Shown one piece after another: positions 34,343 through 46,507 of a DNA stretch of 64,000 bases. The notes under the pieces are model-generated. The model saw only the letters and a list, made by a program, of their open reading frames with translations, did not search any database and was not told where the DNA came from. Source of the DNA: Oxytricha trifallax (taxonomy: Eukaryota; Ciliophora; Spirotrichea; Sporadotrichida; Oxytrichidae); the NCBI GenBank assembly GCA_000711775.1, contig ARYC01000148.1, positions 1 to 64,000 on the forward strand. The letters run 5' to 3'. A program made the position numbers and the translations under genes. Each line of letters starts with the position of its first letter. The first letter of the stretch is position 1.

Positions 34343-36150
34343 TCAATTTATTATTGAGTTATTTGAAACAAAGGGTTTTAACTATTCAAAATTAGTGCTT
34401 CTCTATGTATTCATGTCAATAGATTACGAAACTGAATGCTAAGGCCTTTCACTTTGCATGAATGTTTAAGTTCTTCCAGAGTTGCCATTAATTTGACTAA
34501 ATTAATCAAAAGTATCTGAAGAGTTTTAATTATGGTAGACAATTGACTTTAAACTCTCTGAATTAAGTTTGACGTCTTGAGAACCTCTATTATTAACGAG
34601 TATATCAAACATCATTGATACTTTATCATTGAAGGGTAAGTTTTAATTCGCTTTTTGATTGATTAAATCTGATAAACTTTCAACATCCCTTGATTGAGGT
34701 TGTAATCCAGTAAAATTTTAGAATTATTGATTGTTAAAATTAGCCTAGCTTAAACTTCTTTGATGATAAGTATTGTGATTAGTCTAATGAGACTAGCTCT
34801 AACTAATATTATGAGATATCAAGTTATTCTAGTTTAAAACTTATGGCTCAGGAATTAAGTCTTATTGAAAGACACTTTCTTAAGTTTAAAGCTTGGATCT
34901 ATTGCTTTATACAATATTTACACTTCCTCTTCTTTTATGAGAGATAATTGAACTTTATTGACTTAGTATAGATTGACTAGATTTTCCAGTTAGTTAATGA
35001 TTCCTGTTTATTTCATCTAGGATAACTTCATATTTATCTTTGACAAGAGTTCTACAAGTATTACCTCCACTTTGAATAGATTACTATTCTTATTGACTGT
35101 TTATTACTTTAGATGGAGATAAAATCTATCTCTTTTATAAATTATTTGCACTTGATTGATGTCTTTTGTGATTAACAGGTTTTTACAACTGCTTTGTATT
35201 TGATGCTATGTCTACATTAAGTGGCCTAGAGTTTTCTTTTAAATTTTTTTAATTTTGAACTGAGCTTTTTCTTAAATAATTATCTTGAAAACTTTATAGG
35301 TCAGGGTCACCAGGCTGTTAATATAAAAAATACAAAAAGTATAAATTTATTTTAATGGCTGTCTAAAGCTCAATGAATCACTATAACTGCCATTAGTTAA
35401 CAGAATAGACTATATATCCTTATGATTTAGTGCTCTACTTTGCATCAATGTTTTGAGATTTTTCATGGTTGACAGCTAATTATAGAACTCTGCAGTATTC
35501 TTTAAAGTATCATTAATGCTGTCTGTATTTATCTAGAACGAAGACTGATGAGATTTATCTCCCAAAATGTTACTGCCACTTAAAGTATCAGTTAGATTTT
35601 AATGAGATGATTTGCTAGGCACAGAATTGTTTTAATTGCTTGTCTCAAGAGCATGCTTCAGTTATATCTCTAATTACCTGAATTGTTGAAGCATATTCAT
35701 CATTTAAGCCTATTCTTCTTGATGTACTTGATGGGAAGATTGTGAATTTTTATAGGTTTATTGAGAATTTTAACTTTATATATCTTATGGCTTTAATTGA
35801 TTTAGTTACTCGATTAGTATGTTAGCATTCTCTGAAGAGCCCAATTATTCACTTAGCTGAGAAACTTACATTCATTTTATTTTAAAACAATTAATCGTGA
35901 AATTGTTATATAGAAATCATTTTATAAAAACTGCTTGATATATTTTAGAGAATTGATCTTTTAACTACTTATTTTGCTCTTTTAATGCCTGTTCTTTTAT
36001 TTTGCTCTACTGTTAGTTTTTCTATGATAAATCTTAAGATTGCCTTCTTTTATGATTTTGGAAAGAATTAACATTTGAATGCTGCATTTAGTAAATTTAA
36101 TTCTTAGTAGAAGATGTGAAACTACTTTAATGTTAGGTGTTTTCCCTCAT
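34343..36150 (-). CDS. Q/N-rich hypothetical protein with coiled-coil segments
   Basis: The start is MRENTQHQSSFTSSTKNQIY at 36150, then KIKEQALKEQNKQLKDQFSK, a likely coiled coil. An intron or IES region (about 35880-35940) and a GT-AG intron lead to NANILIEQLNQLKPQDIQSQ, MMNMLQQFRQLEIQLKHALE and DTLKNTAEFYNQLSTMKNLK. Another intron near 35320-35360 precedes PGDPDLQSFQDNYLRKSSVQ. The C-terminus, GSQDVKLNSESLKSIVYHNQ, ends at TGA 34343-34345. No domain was recognised. Its start is divergent from the LRR gene across a 240-bp shared promoter region. Confidence 0.6.
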
Positions 36151-36390
36151 ATTTAATTTAATGCTCGCTAAAATATAATTTGTAAGTACTAAATTTTAAA
36201 GATTTATTATTTAACGAATAGTTTTTAATGAGCAAAGTACGGTGGTGTAATATATTTGATTTGATGTGAATTTTGAATAATATTGCATAATTTTAATCAA
36301 TTAAAAAATTACTTTAATTTTTATTTAAAAAGATATATTTCGAGATCTTTTCGTAATAATTAAAATTCTTAAGATTAAATTCTACAAAAC

Positions 36391-39300
36391 ATGGACAACA
36401 GTAATAATTAGGGATCTCCAGATTAAACTCTTTCAACAACCCAGTTTTTATCACAAATTCTACTAGAAGACCCTCAAACTGATTTTATTGATCTCTCAGG
36501 ACAGTAAGTTAGTGTTTTATTTCTTTTTTTCTTAACAAAACAAACAATGATTGATTTTTATAAAAACTTTGATTTTTAGAGAGATACAAGATTTCAATGA
36601 TGTTTATGAAAACTTGACTAGATTCCCAAATTTAAAGGAGTTAAATCTTAGTGATAATGAAATAAGCATGCTACCTAATGATATATCAAGGCTTAGACTC
36701 TTGGCTAACATGAATTTGAATGGGAATAGTTTTGAAAATGTAAGATAATTTCTGTAAATTGATGTGCATTATTCATTTTTTTATTCATCAAGCCTTTCTT
36801 AGCATAAACTTAAACGTCTGCTTTTCAAAAATCTAGAACATATATATTCCTTCATTTATTCAAATTTCTTCTCAAAGTTATAAATCCACTATCGTTTAGT
36901 TCAAGCAAACAGTCTACGCTTTAAAATCACTGCCCAACCTGAAAAGCTTATTCATAAACTTGCACTAAGAAGACTAAGTAGATTTAATCATGAGAACTCT
37001 CTCAGACTTAGAATTCTTAAATGGCTTGAAAGTAGAAAGAGAAATCCTAGAAGAGGACGGCGAATACGAGGATGAAGATGGAAATAGCATTCGAAAATCT
37101 AACTCACCAGTCAAAGAGCAGCCATCAGAAGAGGACATGGAGGACGACGATTATTCTTAATAGTAACAGCAATAGAGGTTAAGCTAAGATTCTTATGGCA
37201 AGAACTCTCAGTAGTAGTAGATGCAATAATAACAATAACAACAGCAGCAACTTAATAAAAATATGAATCAAGATTAGCAACTCAATGCTTAAAGTTCTAC
37301 AGCTTCACTTGAGGCTCACAAGGATAGTATATTGGATTTAGATCCAGAGGATTTAGAGCAAATTGCCTTAATTTATGACAATATTAGGACTTTAAGGAGA
37401 AAGAATTCAACTATGAAAGGCAACAGTTCCAAACAGTTATTTACATTTTAAACCACTCTTTTGCTACACATTTTATATTAAGTGATAGATAGCTAGCAAG
37501 TGATTTCGATGACCACTTAAAAAGAACAATGAACTAACTAACTCAAGAAATTAAGAAATCAGGGTCGCAGTAAAATCCAGCTTAGAAAAGCATTCATGTT
37601 ATTAATGCTAAAAAATCACTTATGGACATCTTAGTGCAGAAATTACAAGAATATCTTGTAAGGACTGATTCAGATATGGCTGGAGATATTATCACCAATC
37701 TATCGCATTAATTCAAAATTAGAAATTTTCTCGGAAATGTTAATTCATAATAATTTGTTTAGAATAAAAAATTAATATTTGCTAATTTAACTACCATTCT
37801 TCATCAGTAATATTTTTAAATGAATTTTGAAAGATTATTAATTTACAAAACAAAAACTTCACAAAAATTTTATATTTAAAAATAAAAACAAAATGTTATT
37901 TCTTGAAAAGTCAATATAGACTTGATTATTAATATTTTACTCATATAAAAGACTCTAGATATTATACTTTTAAACTTGTTCAATTTCTATGATAATACAA
38001 TCAGCTTGTAATCTAAGCAGTTCACCAACTATCTCAAAGCAACTTAATGGCAAAAGCTGATGACTCCCAATTGAAAATAATGCTCCAATAAAAAGATCAA
38101 CAATTACACGATGTTGGAAGAGAAGCCGAGCGATTAAACCTGGAGCTTATCAATCAAATTGAGTTAAACGACTAGATTCAAAAGAAGAGCAATTCTTAAA
38201 TTGAAGAGATGAAGAAAAGAATGCAAGTTCTAGAAAATGAAAATAAGTAGCTTAAGTCTAAGTAAACTTAGCAATAGTAGTAAATTTAGTAGCAACAGTA
38301 AAAACTGCTTTAAGCTCAAAATGAAAATTAAGAGCCAACTGGTCCCATAAACTCATTTAGAGGGAACTAAGCGAACAATCGAAAAACGAGAATATACAAG
38401 ATTGATTTATAATTCAGATTTAATATAATTGTTATTGAATAACTTCAATGCTAGTCAGAATAGCAAATCCTAAACAAGAGTAGCTTCAGCTCAATAGAAC
38501 ATCAGGCCAGCTAGAAAATAATCTTAAGTTCAACCTTAAGCAACTCAAACCTTGCAAAAGAAAAAGTTAGCTGGACCAATAGGTGTAACATAATAAAGAG
38601 TCCTTACTCTCAAATAATTAAAAGACACTATTGCAGACATGTACACCTAGAAAGTTAAATTTGATAAGAAGTGTGAGGAGAATAAGATGCCAAGAGAAAC
38701 TATGGAACAATATATGTATACTTATCTCAACTAAAAGTATGGTTTAAAGAATTTGATCATTGAATGGGCTGCAGCTATTATCAATGGCATTAAGACTTAC
38801 TTGAGAGAGGATCATGATGTCGCATTATTTGGCAAAATTTTGAAGAATTAGCTAAAATAGATTATTTTTGGTGAATAAATTAATCTAATCAACTTTGTTG
38901 TTAATGCTTGATTTTAATATTAAAATAAATATATATTTTTAGGTACTCTACCGCATATTTTTATGTATAAACCTGTTTTGCGGTAGAGTACCTTAATTAT
39001 ATTAATTAAATAAAATAAATATACTCTAATATTGCATTACTTTTAACAAAGAATGCATTAAATAATTATAAAATATATTTTTTAATTTTAACTCAGAATT
39101 AATTGCTTAATTTTGCAGCAGAATTTAAAGATTTTTAATTTTTTTATATTTAATAATTAATTTACTCATCATATTATATATCACTTTTTTATTTAATGCA
39201 TTCTTTGTTAAAAGTAATGCAATATTAGAGTATATTTATTTTATTTAATTAATATAATTAAGGTACTCTACCGCAAAACAGGTTTATACATAAAAATATG

Positions 39301-40284
39301 CGGTAGAGTACCTAAAAATATATATTTATTTTAATATTAAAATCAAGCATTAACAAAGTTGATTAGATTAATTTATTCACCAAAAATAATCTATTTTAGC
39401 TAAATGAATGTGATGAAGAGTTCAGATTCATTCAAATGCATGTTAAGGACACCCTCCTCTCATTATTGAAAGTATTGTTAAAGGATAAAAATCCATTCAA
39501 ATCAGAAAGTGAAATTGGTAAATTCTTGGATTAAATTTAAAATGGGCCTATGGAAGATTGGATGTGGCGAAAAATTATTGAGAAAATGTACGATTAAAAA
39601 GACTATGAAGTGTTGGAGGGTAGATTCTTGCAACTTATTGAAGAAAAAAGAGGCTAAAATAAAAATCGTCTCCAAGGTACAAATGGTTAAAACAATAGCA
39701 AATACCTTGCTGATAGCTAGATTTAAGCCTAAATTCTCGCTGGAAATAGAAAAATGACAAGAGAGGAGATGAACCAATTAATGCAATCAAGCAGTTTTGA
39801 AAAGCTATCCTATAATGATTTCTAAAAGACAATCCTGGACTTCCAACTTTAAGAGCATGAGAAGTTTTTGTATAGATTCACTCAACTCTATAAGGAAGTA
39901 GATCTGGATAACAACGGAATCATCAACGAGGAAGAGTTTAGAGAACTCATGGCTAAAATGACTGTGATTGAGAGGGAAGACGAAGTGTAGTATCTACTTT
40001 AATTGGTAGATCCTTACAACAACTAAAAAATGACCTTTAGTGAAGTGGTCCACTTGTTATCCTCTCATATGGTTCCCATAGATGACTAAACTCCAAATCA
40101 AACAATCCCTCTCCTTGAGAAATTCGTCAATAAAATCGGTGTGAACTTCAATGAACTCGAATTAGAGATGTAACAGCAACAAGAAAGCATAAATCAACAA
40201 TTTTCGCAACAAAATTATTAAGACATGTCATAGAATAATCAACAAAACTTTATAAATGACAACAGCGATGGAGAGATTGTTTGA
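36391..40284 (+). CDS. Leucine-rich repeat / coiled-coil / EF-hand protein
   Basis: The start is MDNSNNQGSPDQTLSTTQFL. After an intron come LRRs (LTRFPNLKELNLSDNEI, LPNDISRLRLLANMNLNGNS, LKSLPNLKSLFINLH). These are followed by an acidic linker, a poly-Gln tract near 37160-37260, a helical stretch (KKSLMDILVQKLQEYL) and a coiled coil (DVGREAERLNLELINQIELN). The downstream conserved block reads VLTLKQLKDTIADMYTQKVK and NQKYGLKNLIIEWAAAIING. It is interrupted by a hairpin IES (38857-39404). The C-terminal half holds an EF-hand (KEVDLDNNGIINEEEFRELM), stop TGA 40282-40284. A further IES or intron lies near 37745-37985. The architecture suggests a Ca-responsive structural or ciliary protein; the function is not known. 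Confidence 0.8.
38848..39404. repeat. Foldback (hairpin) IES with TTAGCTAAA pointers
   Basis: The pointers TTAGCTAAA are at 38848-38856 and 39396-39404. Removing one copy plus the interval joins AAG AAT TAG CTA to AAT GAA TGT GAT, KNQLNECDEEFRFIQ, in frame. The interval is almost wholly an inverted repeat: the left arm (about 38848-39065) and right arm (about 39190-39402) match with only a 3-bp indel seen, around a ~125-bp AT-rich loop. Each arm contains a smaller hairpin of about 51 bp bounded by GGTACTCTACCGCA and its complement (38942-38992 and 39262-39312). The pointer is itself centred on the palindrome TTAGCTAA. Confidence 0.93.
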
Positions 40285-40429
40285 TTAAGACAATGGTTTT
40301 TGAATTAATACAAATTTTTAGAGCTTATAAAATACATTTGAATTCATTAAATTGAAAAGAATATTTAAGAACTTTACTTTAATTTATAGATTAAAGTAAG
40401 TTATTTTTAGTATCTAAATTCTTTAACAG

Positions 40430-41844
40430 GACTAATTCCTCAACTTGGTAAAAATAAAGAACACAAGTAAAATCTCGTTTAATTAGCTTTCGATAGGAAG
40501 TTAGGTAAAGACATTCCTAAAAAGATAACGGATTGAACGTTCTTTAAGGACATAAAAATCTAAAAATTATTTTTTTTCAATGATTAATTATGAAAGATAT
40601 TTAAAATTTCTTTATAGAATATTCTAATTATAAAATAAAAATGAAGCATTTTGTAAAAATATTTTAGGACATTTTAAGTTACTGGAATTTTTAAACATTT
40701 ACTTTATTTTATTTTAGTTTTTTACAAGGAGACCCACTTTGTGACCATCCCCTCATAAAAGATGCTCACTCATAAAGTATATCAGATTCAACCAAAGAAG
40801 CATCTCTTACTAGAAACTCAAAACTAAATACCCTTTTAAAACCCATAATTTAATTAAGCAAAATTTAAGACCTCTAGAAACCCAGATAAGTTCAATAAGG
40901 ATTTATTAAACATTGATGAGAAGGATTTCGATTACTATAACAGTCCCTTCAGAATCTCAGAAACCTAGGATCACCAGATATTTGAGTTTAAGTTGAATGA
41001 TTAATAGCAACTTACATATAAAATACCCAATGAACATATGAGATCTTAACCTGAGATGGATAGGTAGCAGCGAGCTCAAAGTCAAATCGATGAAATTGGA
41101 TTAAATGTTAATAATAAGGCTTATTAAAAGTTGAATGTAAGGTTTAGAGATGAGATTTTGGGATATAAATAGAAATTCTAAACTTAAGAAATTTAGAAAC
41201 TTGATAAAGAAGAATAAACATGATAAGTTAAAAGGTTTTAAAGCAAGCAATTAATTTTCCTTTTTCTTTGAATCTCCACAATTTTTTACATTTATTTTAT
41301 TTTTTAAAAATTATTTACTAAAGAAGATGAAGATACCAAAGACAAAGAAGTTTAAAATACTTTAATGATTAGAAAAAATAGCCAAACTTTATCTGAAATA
41401 AAATTTAAGATTAAGAACTAGGAGTACATATCGAAGATTTTACAAAAACGAGATGATGTGTATTTTAAGACATTTTTAGATAGAAAATCCTCGAAAGAAA
41501 GCATTAAAAAGTAAAAAATTAATGCTTTTAAATCTAAAAGGGAATTTGTGCCTTGGACTAACTTTCAAGATAGAAAGACTAGCCTCTAAATGTACATGAA
41601 ATAAACTTATGATAATGAACCAATAAAACCAAATTTATTGTAAAATCATACTTAATCAGCCACTCAGAGTGGAATGCTTTTGACCTAGTAAATATAGAAT
41701 CATAAATCTAAGTTTAATGAGTAAAATTTTTAAAAATTAAAACTTCCATCAATTAGTCAAAGAATAAATAAACAGACATAAAGTCAAACGAAATTGATAT
41801 CAGGGCATTAGATAAAGGTAACAGATCGTGATATTGAGTTGTGA
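40430..41844 (+). CDS. Hypothetical protein
   Basis: Coding segments read GLIPQLGKNKEHKQNLVQLA (about 40430), THKVYQIQPKKHLLLETQNQ (about 40770), NIDEKDFDYYNSPFRISETQ (about 40905), NVRFRDEILGYKQKFQTQEI (about 41140) and, after a gap at about 41220-41330, KNSQTLSEIKFKIKNQEYIS and KSKREFVPWTNFQDRKTS. They end at TGA 41842-41844. The exact start is not clear; the region 40285-40430 has no good ATG in frame. Introns or IESs lie near 40540-40720 and 41220-41330. No family was recognised. Confidence 0.5.
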
Positions 41845-41950
41845 AAAAAAATGTGATAGTTAATAAAATTAAAAACATATGATTTAAAGATTATATGTTA
41901 ATTAATAGATATAAGTTTAAAATTAAGTCGTGTATTAATTTAATTAAATA

Positions 41951-44900
41951 TCAAAATAAGTATTTAGGGATATTTCTGACCACTCTGCTGCTAAACTGTC
42001 TTAAAAAGTTTGTTTGTCCATTATTCTGTCTCATTGCGTTCTTATCAACTATAATATAAAAATTAAAAAATATATTTCTTACAATATGGTGCTCTGTACA
42101 GATTGGTGCTATGGTGCCTTCCAAATGAATTCAACCAGCTAATTGATTTGTATTTTTAATTCATGATTCATAGTTTGATTTAAATGTACTATATGAATAT
42201 TTATGTATATTTTAAAATTGATTTAATTTCCATATCTACAATTAAGCTCTTATCCTTGACATTGTTCTCCAAGAAATAGTTTCTGATTGTAATATGAGTC
42301 TGAAGGTCCATCATGCCTTTCTTTTCATAGAGAATTTTAAAGAAATTTTACCATTATGCGGGGTTTTCATAGCCAGACCATGCAATGTTAATCAGAGATA
42401 GCCTGAAGAAAGTGTAGGCTGATACTCTGTAAAACTCTAGCAGCTGAGTTATCAATCATGATTATTATAAAGATAAGCAAATATAAGAAATTTTATTTTA
42501 CATCACTAAGTGTAAATCTCTAGCTTTTTACTTATTTAAAGTAAATTAAAATTAAAGATTTATTATTATCAATGCATCCCATACCTTTGGCTATTTTTCG
42601 TATTTAATATTGAGGTATTTTAATGTATCTGAAATTCTCATTAAATCTTTGTAGTCAACTTTTTGAATCAACTAAAATAATTTACAAATAAATCTTTGAT
42701 GAAATTTCACTTTTACAACTTCGATTGATATTATTAGGTCTTATTAATAAAAATAAAAAATAAACTCAAGGATTTTGCCTTCATTTTCAGGTGTCAGAGA
42801 GCTATTTTAGCTGCTGACTTTAGCAAGTTCTTTCAAATATATAGAAACAGAAGGCTTTTACAAATAAAATACCATATTACTCAGACTTTTACCATAAAAT
42901 AGTTTGTTTTATTTTAATATTTAAGAAGAACCAGTCAAACTGCTAACTAAATTGTCTTGCCTCACCTGCTACATTTCGTCTTTATTCTAATTAGCTTCCT
43001 CTTGCTCATAGTTTGAGAAAAGTGCATCTATAGCCCCTTGGGCATCTTTCTTGAACAATAACTCCTTTATATAGCCGTTGAAAATTTGCAAATGTTCTGC
43101 GACATCAATAATTGAGTTTATATGTTAAGAGGGGAATCTTGAAGCATTTTTTATTATGAAGTTTTGATAGTACATTAATAATTTACTCAAAAAAATAATG
43201 AGTTTGATATATAATGAATTAAAAAGTTGTAAATAATTGATTAATTAATAAGATTTAAAAAAAGTACTCTTTAAAGGCAGGGTGGTTGTAAGTGTATTTC
43301 TAATCCAATCTTGAGAGTGCATTCTATATTTAAAAAATTTTAACATACTTAAAAATTCTTGAAAATTGGATTTAGTTGATTTTAAGATTGAAAACAAATT
43401 ATTGTTGATTTGTAAGCTTGATAAAGTTGAGCATTGTGATATCTTTTTCGCATTTCACCACTTAATTTAAGCATTGTAAAATTAGTTAATTTTCAACCTA
43501 ATAAGATTTGCTTTGCCCTTTAAATTATATTTATAGCATAAATGAAATTTTTTATCTTTAATTCATTTTAATATGTTCATGACCCTTAACTTTATACGAT
43601 CTAGAATTTATACTCAATAGTAGTCATTATTGAGCAAGCTTTAATGTATTAGAATACTTATTCTACCTATATCTAGTCTCCCGAAGTCAGAGCTTCACTG
43701 AGAGTATCTAATATTGGCAAATGCTAGAATATCATAAACTTCATCGTGTCTACTATGGTGTCATCTTTTTATAAAACCATGTTTTCAGCCAAAAGAATAA
43801 ATATTTTTATACACTTATGTTTGATAAAACCATTGTTAAAATCATTGGATTCAGAATTTTAAGTCACTATTATTTTGAAAGAATACCAATGTTACAGAAG
43901 TCAGTAATAGTAAAGCCATCTTGCAATTAACTAATTCTTTTCTTGATTGCTTTGTAAGTTTCGTCATAGTACAGACAACCCTTTTCAAAACCCATATATC
44001 TCAAATGCAGACAAGCTTAGCCTAGCTGTATATGATTGAAATTATGGACGTTATTTAGAACCATTTAGTAAGCTCTGATACGGAACTTTCCTTCTCTGTG
44101 TTTATTAAGCTTTTAACAGTAGGTGAACATAGATAAGTTGTAGAGATAGTATTTCATTATAAAATATCTATTGACAAATAAATAAATTATGTTTTTAAAT
44201 TTTATTGTTCAATAGTCGATGTCTTTGCCCTTTAAACTATTTAATCAAATGGAGATTTGGATAAATTAAAAATTAACTTATCGAATTCTAAGTTTAGATC
44301 ATAAACTCTTAGCATTTGTCTTTTTATCAAGTTTTCAAATTGCTACATATTGCAACAATAAAATCGAATTGAAATATTTCAATTATTACACAATGAATTT
44401 TAATTTTTATTATTTAAAGCAGATGACCTTACTTAAGATACCAGAAATTAATTATATAAAAATTCAAAATTTACAGGAAATTATCTTTTTTTATATTTTA
44501 AATCAATTTATGAGGATTTTATTCAGAAATTTGCTTACAATGATAAAATATAATAATTTAACTCGATTTATCTTGTAGTATTTTCAAAAATATAGAAAAA
44601 ATTGTTAATTATACTTATTTTAAAATCTTTATTGAAATAATGCCAAGATTTTTCATAAATTTGTGCTAAAAATTAACAACTTAGATTTGTAAATATAATA
44701 ATTTAGATTAATCATTTTTACTCCATTCAATTTAAACTTGACTAATAATAAATGGTTATGGACTGCCTTTAGCTTCATGCAAAGTCTCATTATTATTTAG
44801 AGCTACTATTATTTTGAAATACATATTTTATTGCTGTAAGCTCAATACAAAATCAGGGTCTTGTTCAGTTTTTTAGTAATACTCTGCCATTTAAAACCCC

Positions 44901-46507
44901 AAATCCCCTTCAATAGTATATTCTAAATATTTGTATTTTATTGATTAAACGATAGGTTTGGAGAATTTATGAGAGTGAGTATATAGATTTATTTTAAAAG
45001 CTTCATGATGAAAGTAATAAATTAGTGATTATTACAAGCCATTTTACTTGGAAGCGAGCATGTACCATTTATACTTGAGATCTTTTGAATTACTTACAAA
45101 AAATTTTTATCTAACAACAGACACCAAAATTAAATTGACTAGATAGTTGAGAGCATAGATGAGCTTCATAAAATTGGTTAGGAATGAGAAATTTTTTCAT
45201 TATTCCTTATGCTTGTGAGAAATATTTATAAAACTAGTTTTTAAATTCAATTAAAGTTGTAAATCTTTAAACAAAAAACCCCTAAAACTATGCCTTAAAA
45301 TTCCGCATTTTATCGATCATAAATCATGAAAATTATTTGAATAAGTCTAGGGTTCTGATTATTATGTTTAGGTAGTCATCCCAGAAAATTTTATTCTCAG
45401 GAGTCTGTTCTAAAAGTTGCTTGGTATTATTTTACTCTAAATATCTAAAAAATAATACCACCTCATAATAATTCAATATTTCTCTCTATTTAATATGAAT
45501 GAACTAAATGACTTGCTTATTAATTTCACTCAAAGTCAAATCCCTATTCTTAGTAATCTGCTCGTGAAGCTTATTTCTAGCTTAAAGTGCATTTTATAGT
45601 ATCTCTTAATCCTTGATATTTGTTTGCGAAGGGGGTTTCTTTTATTAGTTAATTCTCCCTAGCATTTTTTGACTTATGCTCTCTTTGTGGTAGGCCAAAG
45701 GGGAACTAGGCACTTATTTAAAGAATGGGGTTTTAACTTATTTCTCATCCTTTTTTGTAGTTTATTTTTCAATAATTTACTATTCTTAGTTTTGTTTTTA
45801 TGTACCAAGAGGCAATTAACTTTCCATTTTCGCTATTATATAATTATGTGGTTTACAATTTTCTTTTAATTAAGAGTGGTGATAGAATTTTTGTATATTA
45901 CAATTAGAAAATTAGCTAAATTCATTTTACTTAATAAGTTTTCAATAATTAAAGCATTTACTTATGATTTATGTTTTTGAAAAATAAGTATTTAAGTTTA
46001 AATTTATAGTCTTAAGCATGATTATATGTATTATTTATCTCGAATATGTCAATTGTTGACGATTTGAATTTGTTCCTTGATATCTTCATCAGCATCTTCA
46101 TCCCTTGAGAGTGAATCTTAATAGCTGACTTACTATGTAGAGCTAAAATGATCAAACTTTCCACCTCCAGCCACGCTATCGCTGAATTAGTAACTTTATT
46201 TCATCATAAGATTATTATTGCTACTTTGACTTAAGTTTTGGTTGTGGTTTGTGTTTTGAGTAGCGTACTTATTGTAAAAGTTTTCAATGTACTTCATTGA
46301 TTCCTAGTAGTACTGAGGATTGCTCATGTTATTTGGTACTGGCTACTATTGTTGCTATTAATCGATTGGCTGCTCTTCATCTGAGCTGCTTTCGTACTCT
46401 GGGAAGCCATCGAAACTTAAGGGTGGGACTATAGTAGGGCGTCTTTTCAAGAGAGGAGGTCCATCAACCAAAATATCATAAGAATCATCTGACCTGAAAC
46501 TGAACAT
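41951..46507 (-). CDS. Large unknown gene, many MDSs/exons
   Basis: The start is MFSFRSDDSYDILVDGPPLL at 46507 with an acidic, Gln-rich N-terminal region. Separate coding blocks then follow in order: SQTNIKDQEILQNALQARNK and REILNYYEVVLFFRYLEQNN (about 45640-45350), FRIRAYQMVLNNVHNFNHIQ and MGFEKGCLYYDETYKAIKKR (about 44090-43900), IDVAEHLQIFNGYIKELLFK (about 43110), TQLLEFYRVSAYTFFRLSLI (about 42460) and finally FLRQFSSRVVRNIPKYLF ending at TGA 41951-41953. The long AT-rich gaps between blocks are IESs and introns whose boundaries I could not fix. The blocks look like helical solenoid repeats. I considered APC5- or nucleoporin-like scaffolds but cannot support either. Confidence 0.5.

Noticed and set aside
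44890..44910. AAAACCCCAAATCCCC as another TBE end or a telomere
   Set aside because: Only about 20 bp resemble the TBE tip; the rest of the 78- to 84-bp repeat, an element body and a target duplication are absent. It lies in an AT-rich gap of the unknown gene at 41951-46507, so chance similarity is likely.
45669..45869. Hydrophobic plus-strand frame as a small membrane protein
   Set aside because: It is T-rich AT sequence opposite the unknown minus-strand gene, has no conserved look, and 'ends' at TAA, which is a sense codon here. Hydrophobicity is expected from T-rich DNA.
41951..46507. Assignment of this gene to APC5 or a nucleoporin
   Set aside because: Short helical blocks recall such scaffolds, but there is no diagnostic motif in the right order. 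A profile search of the macronuclear protein would be needed.
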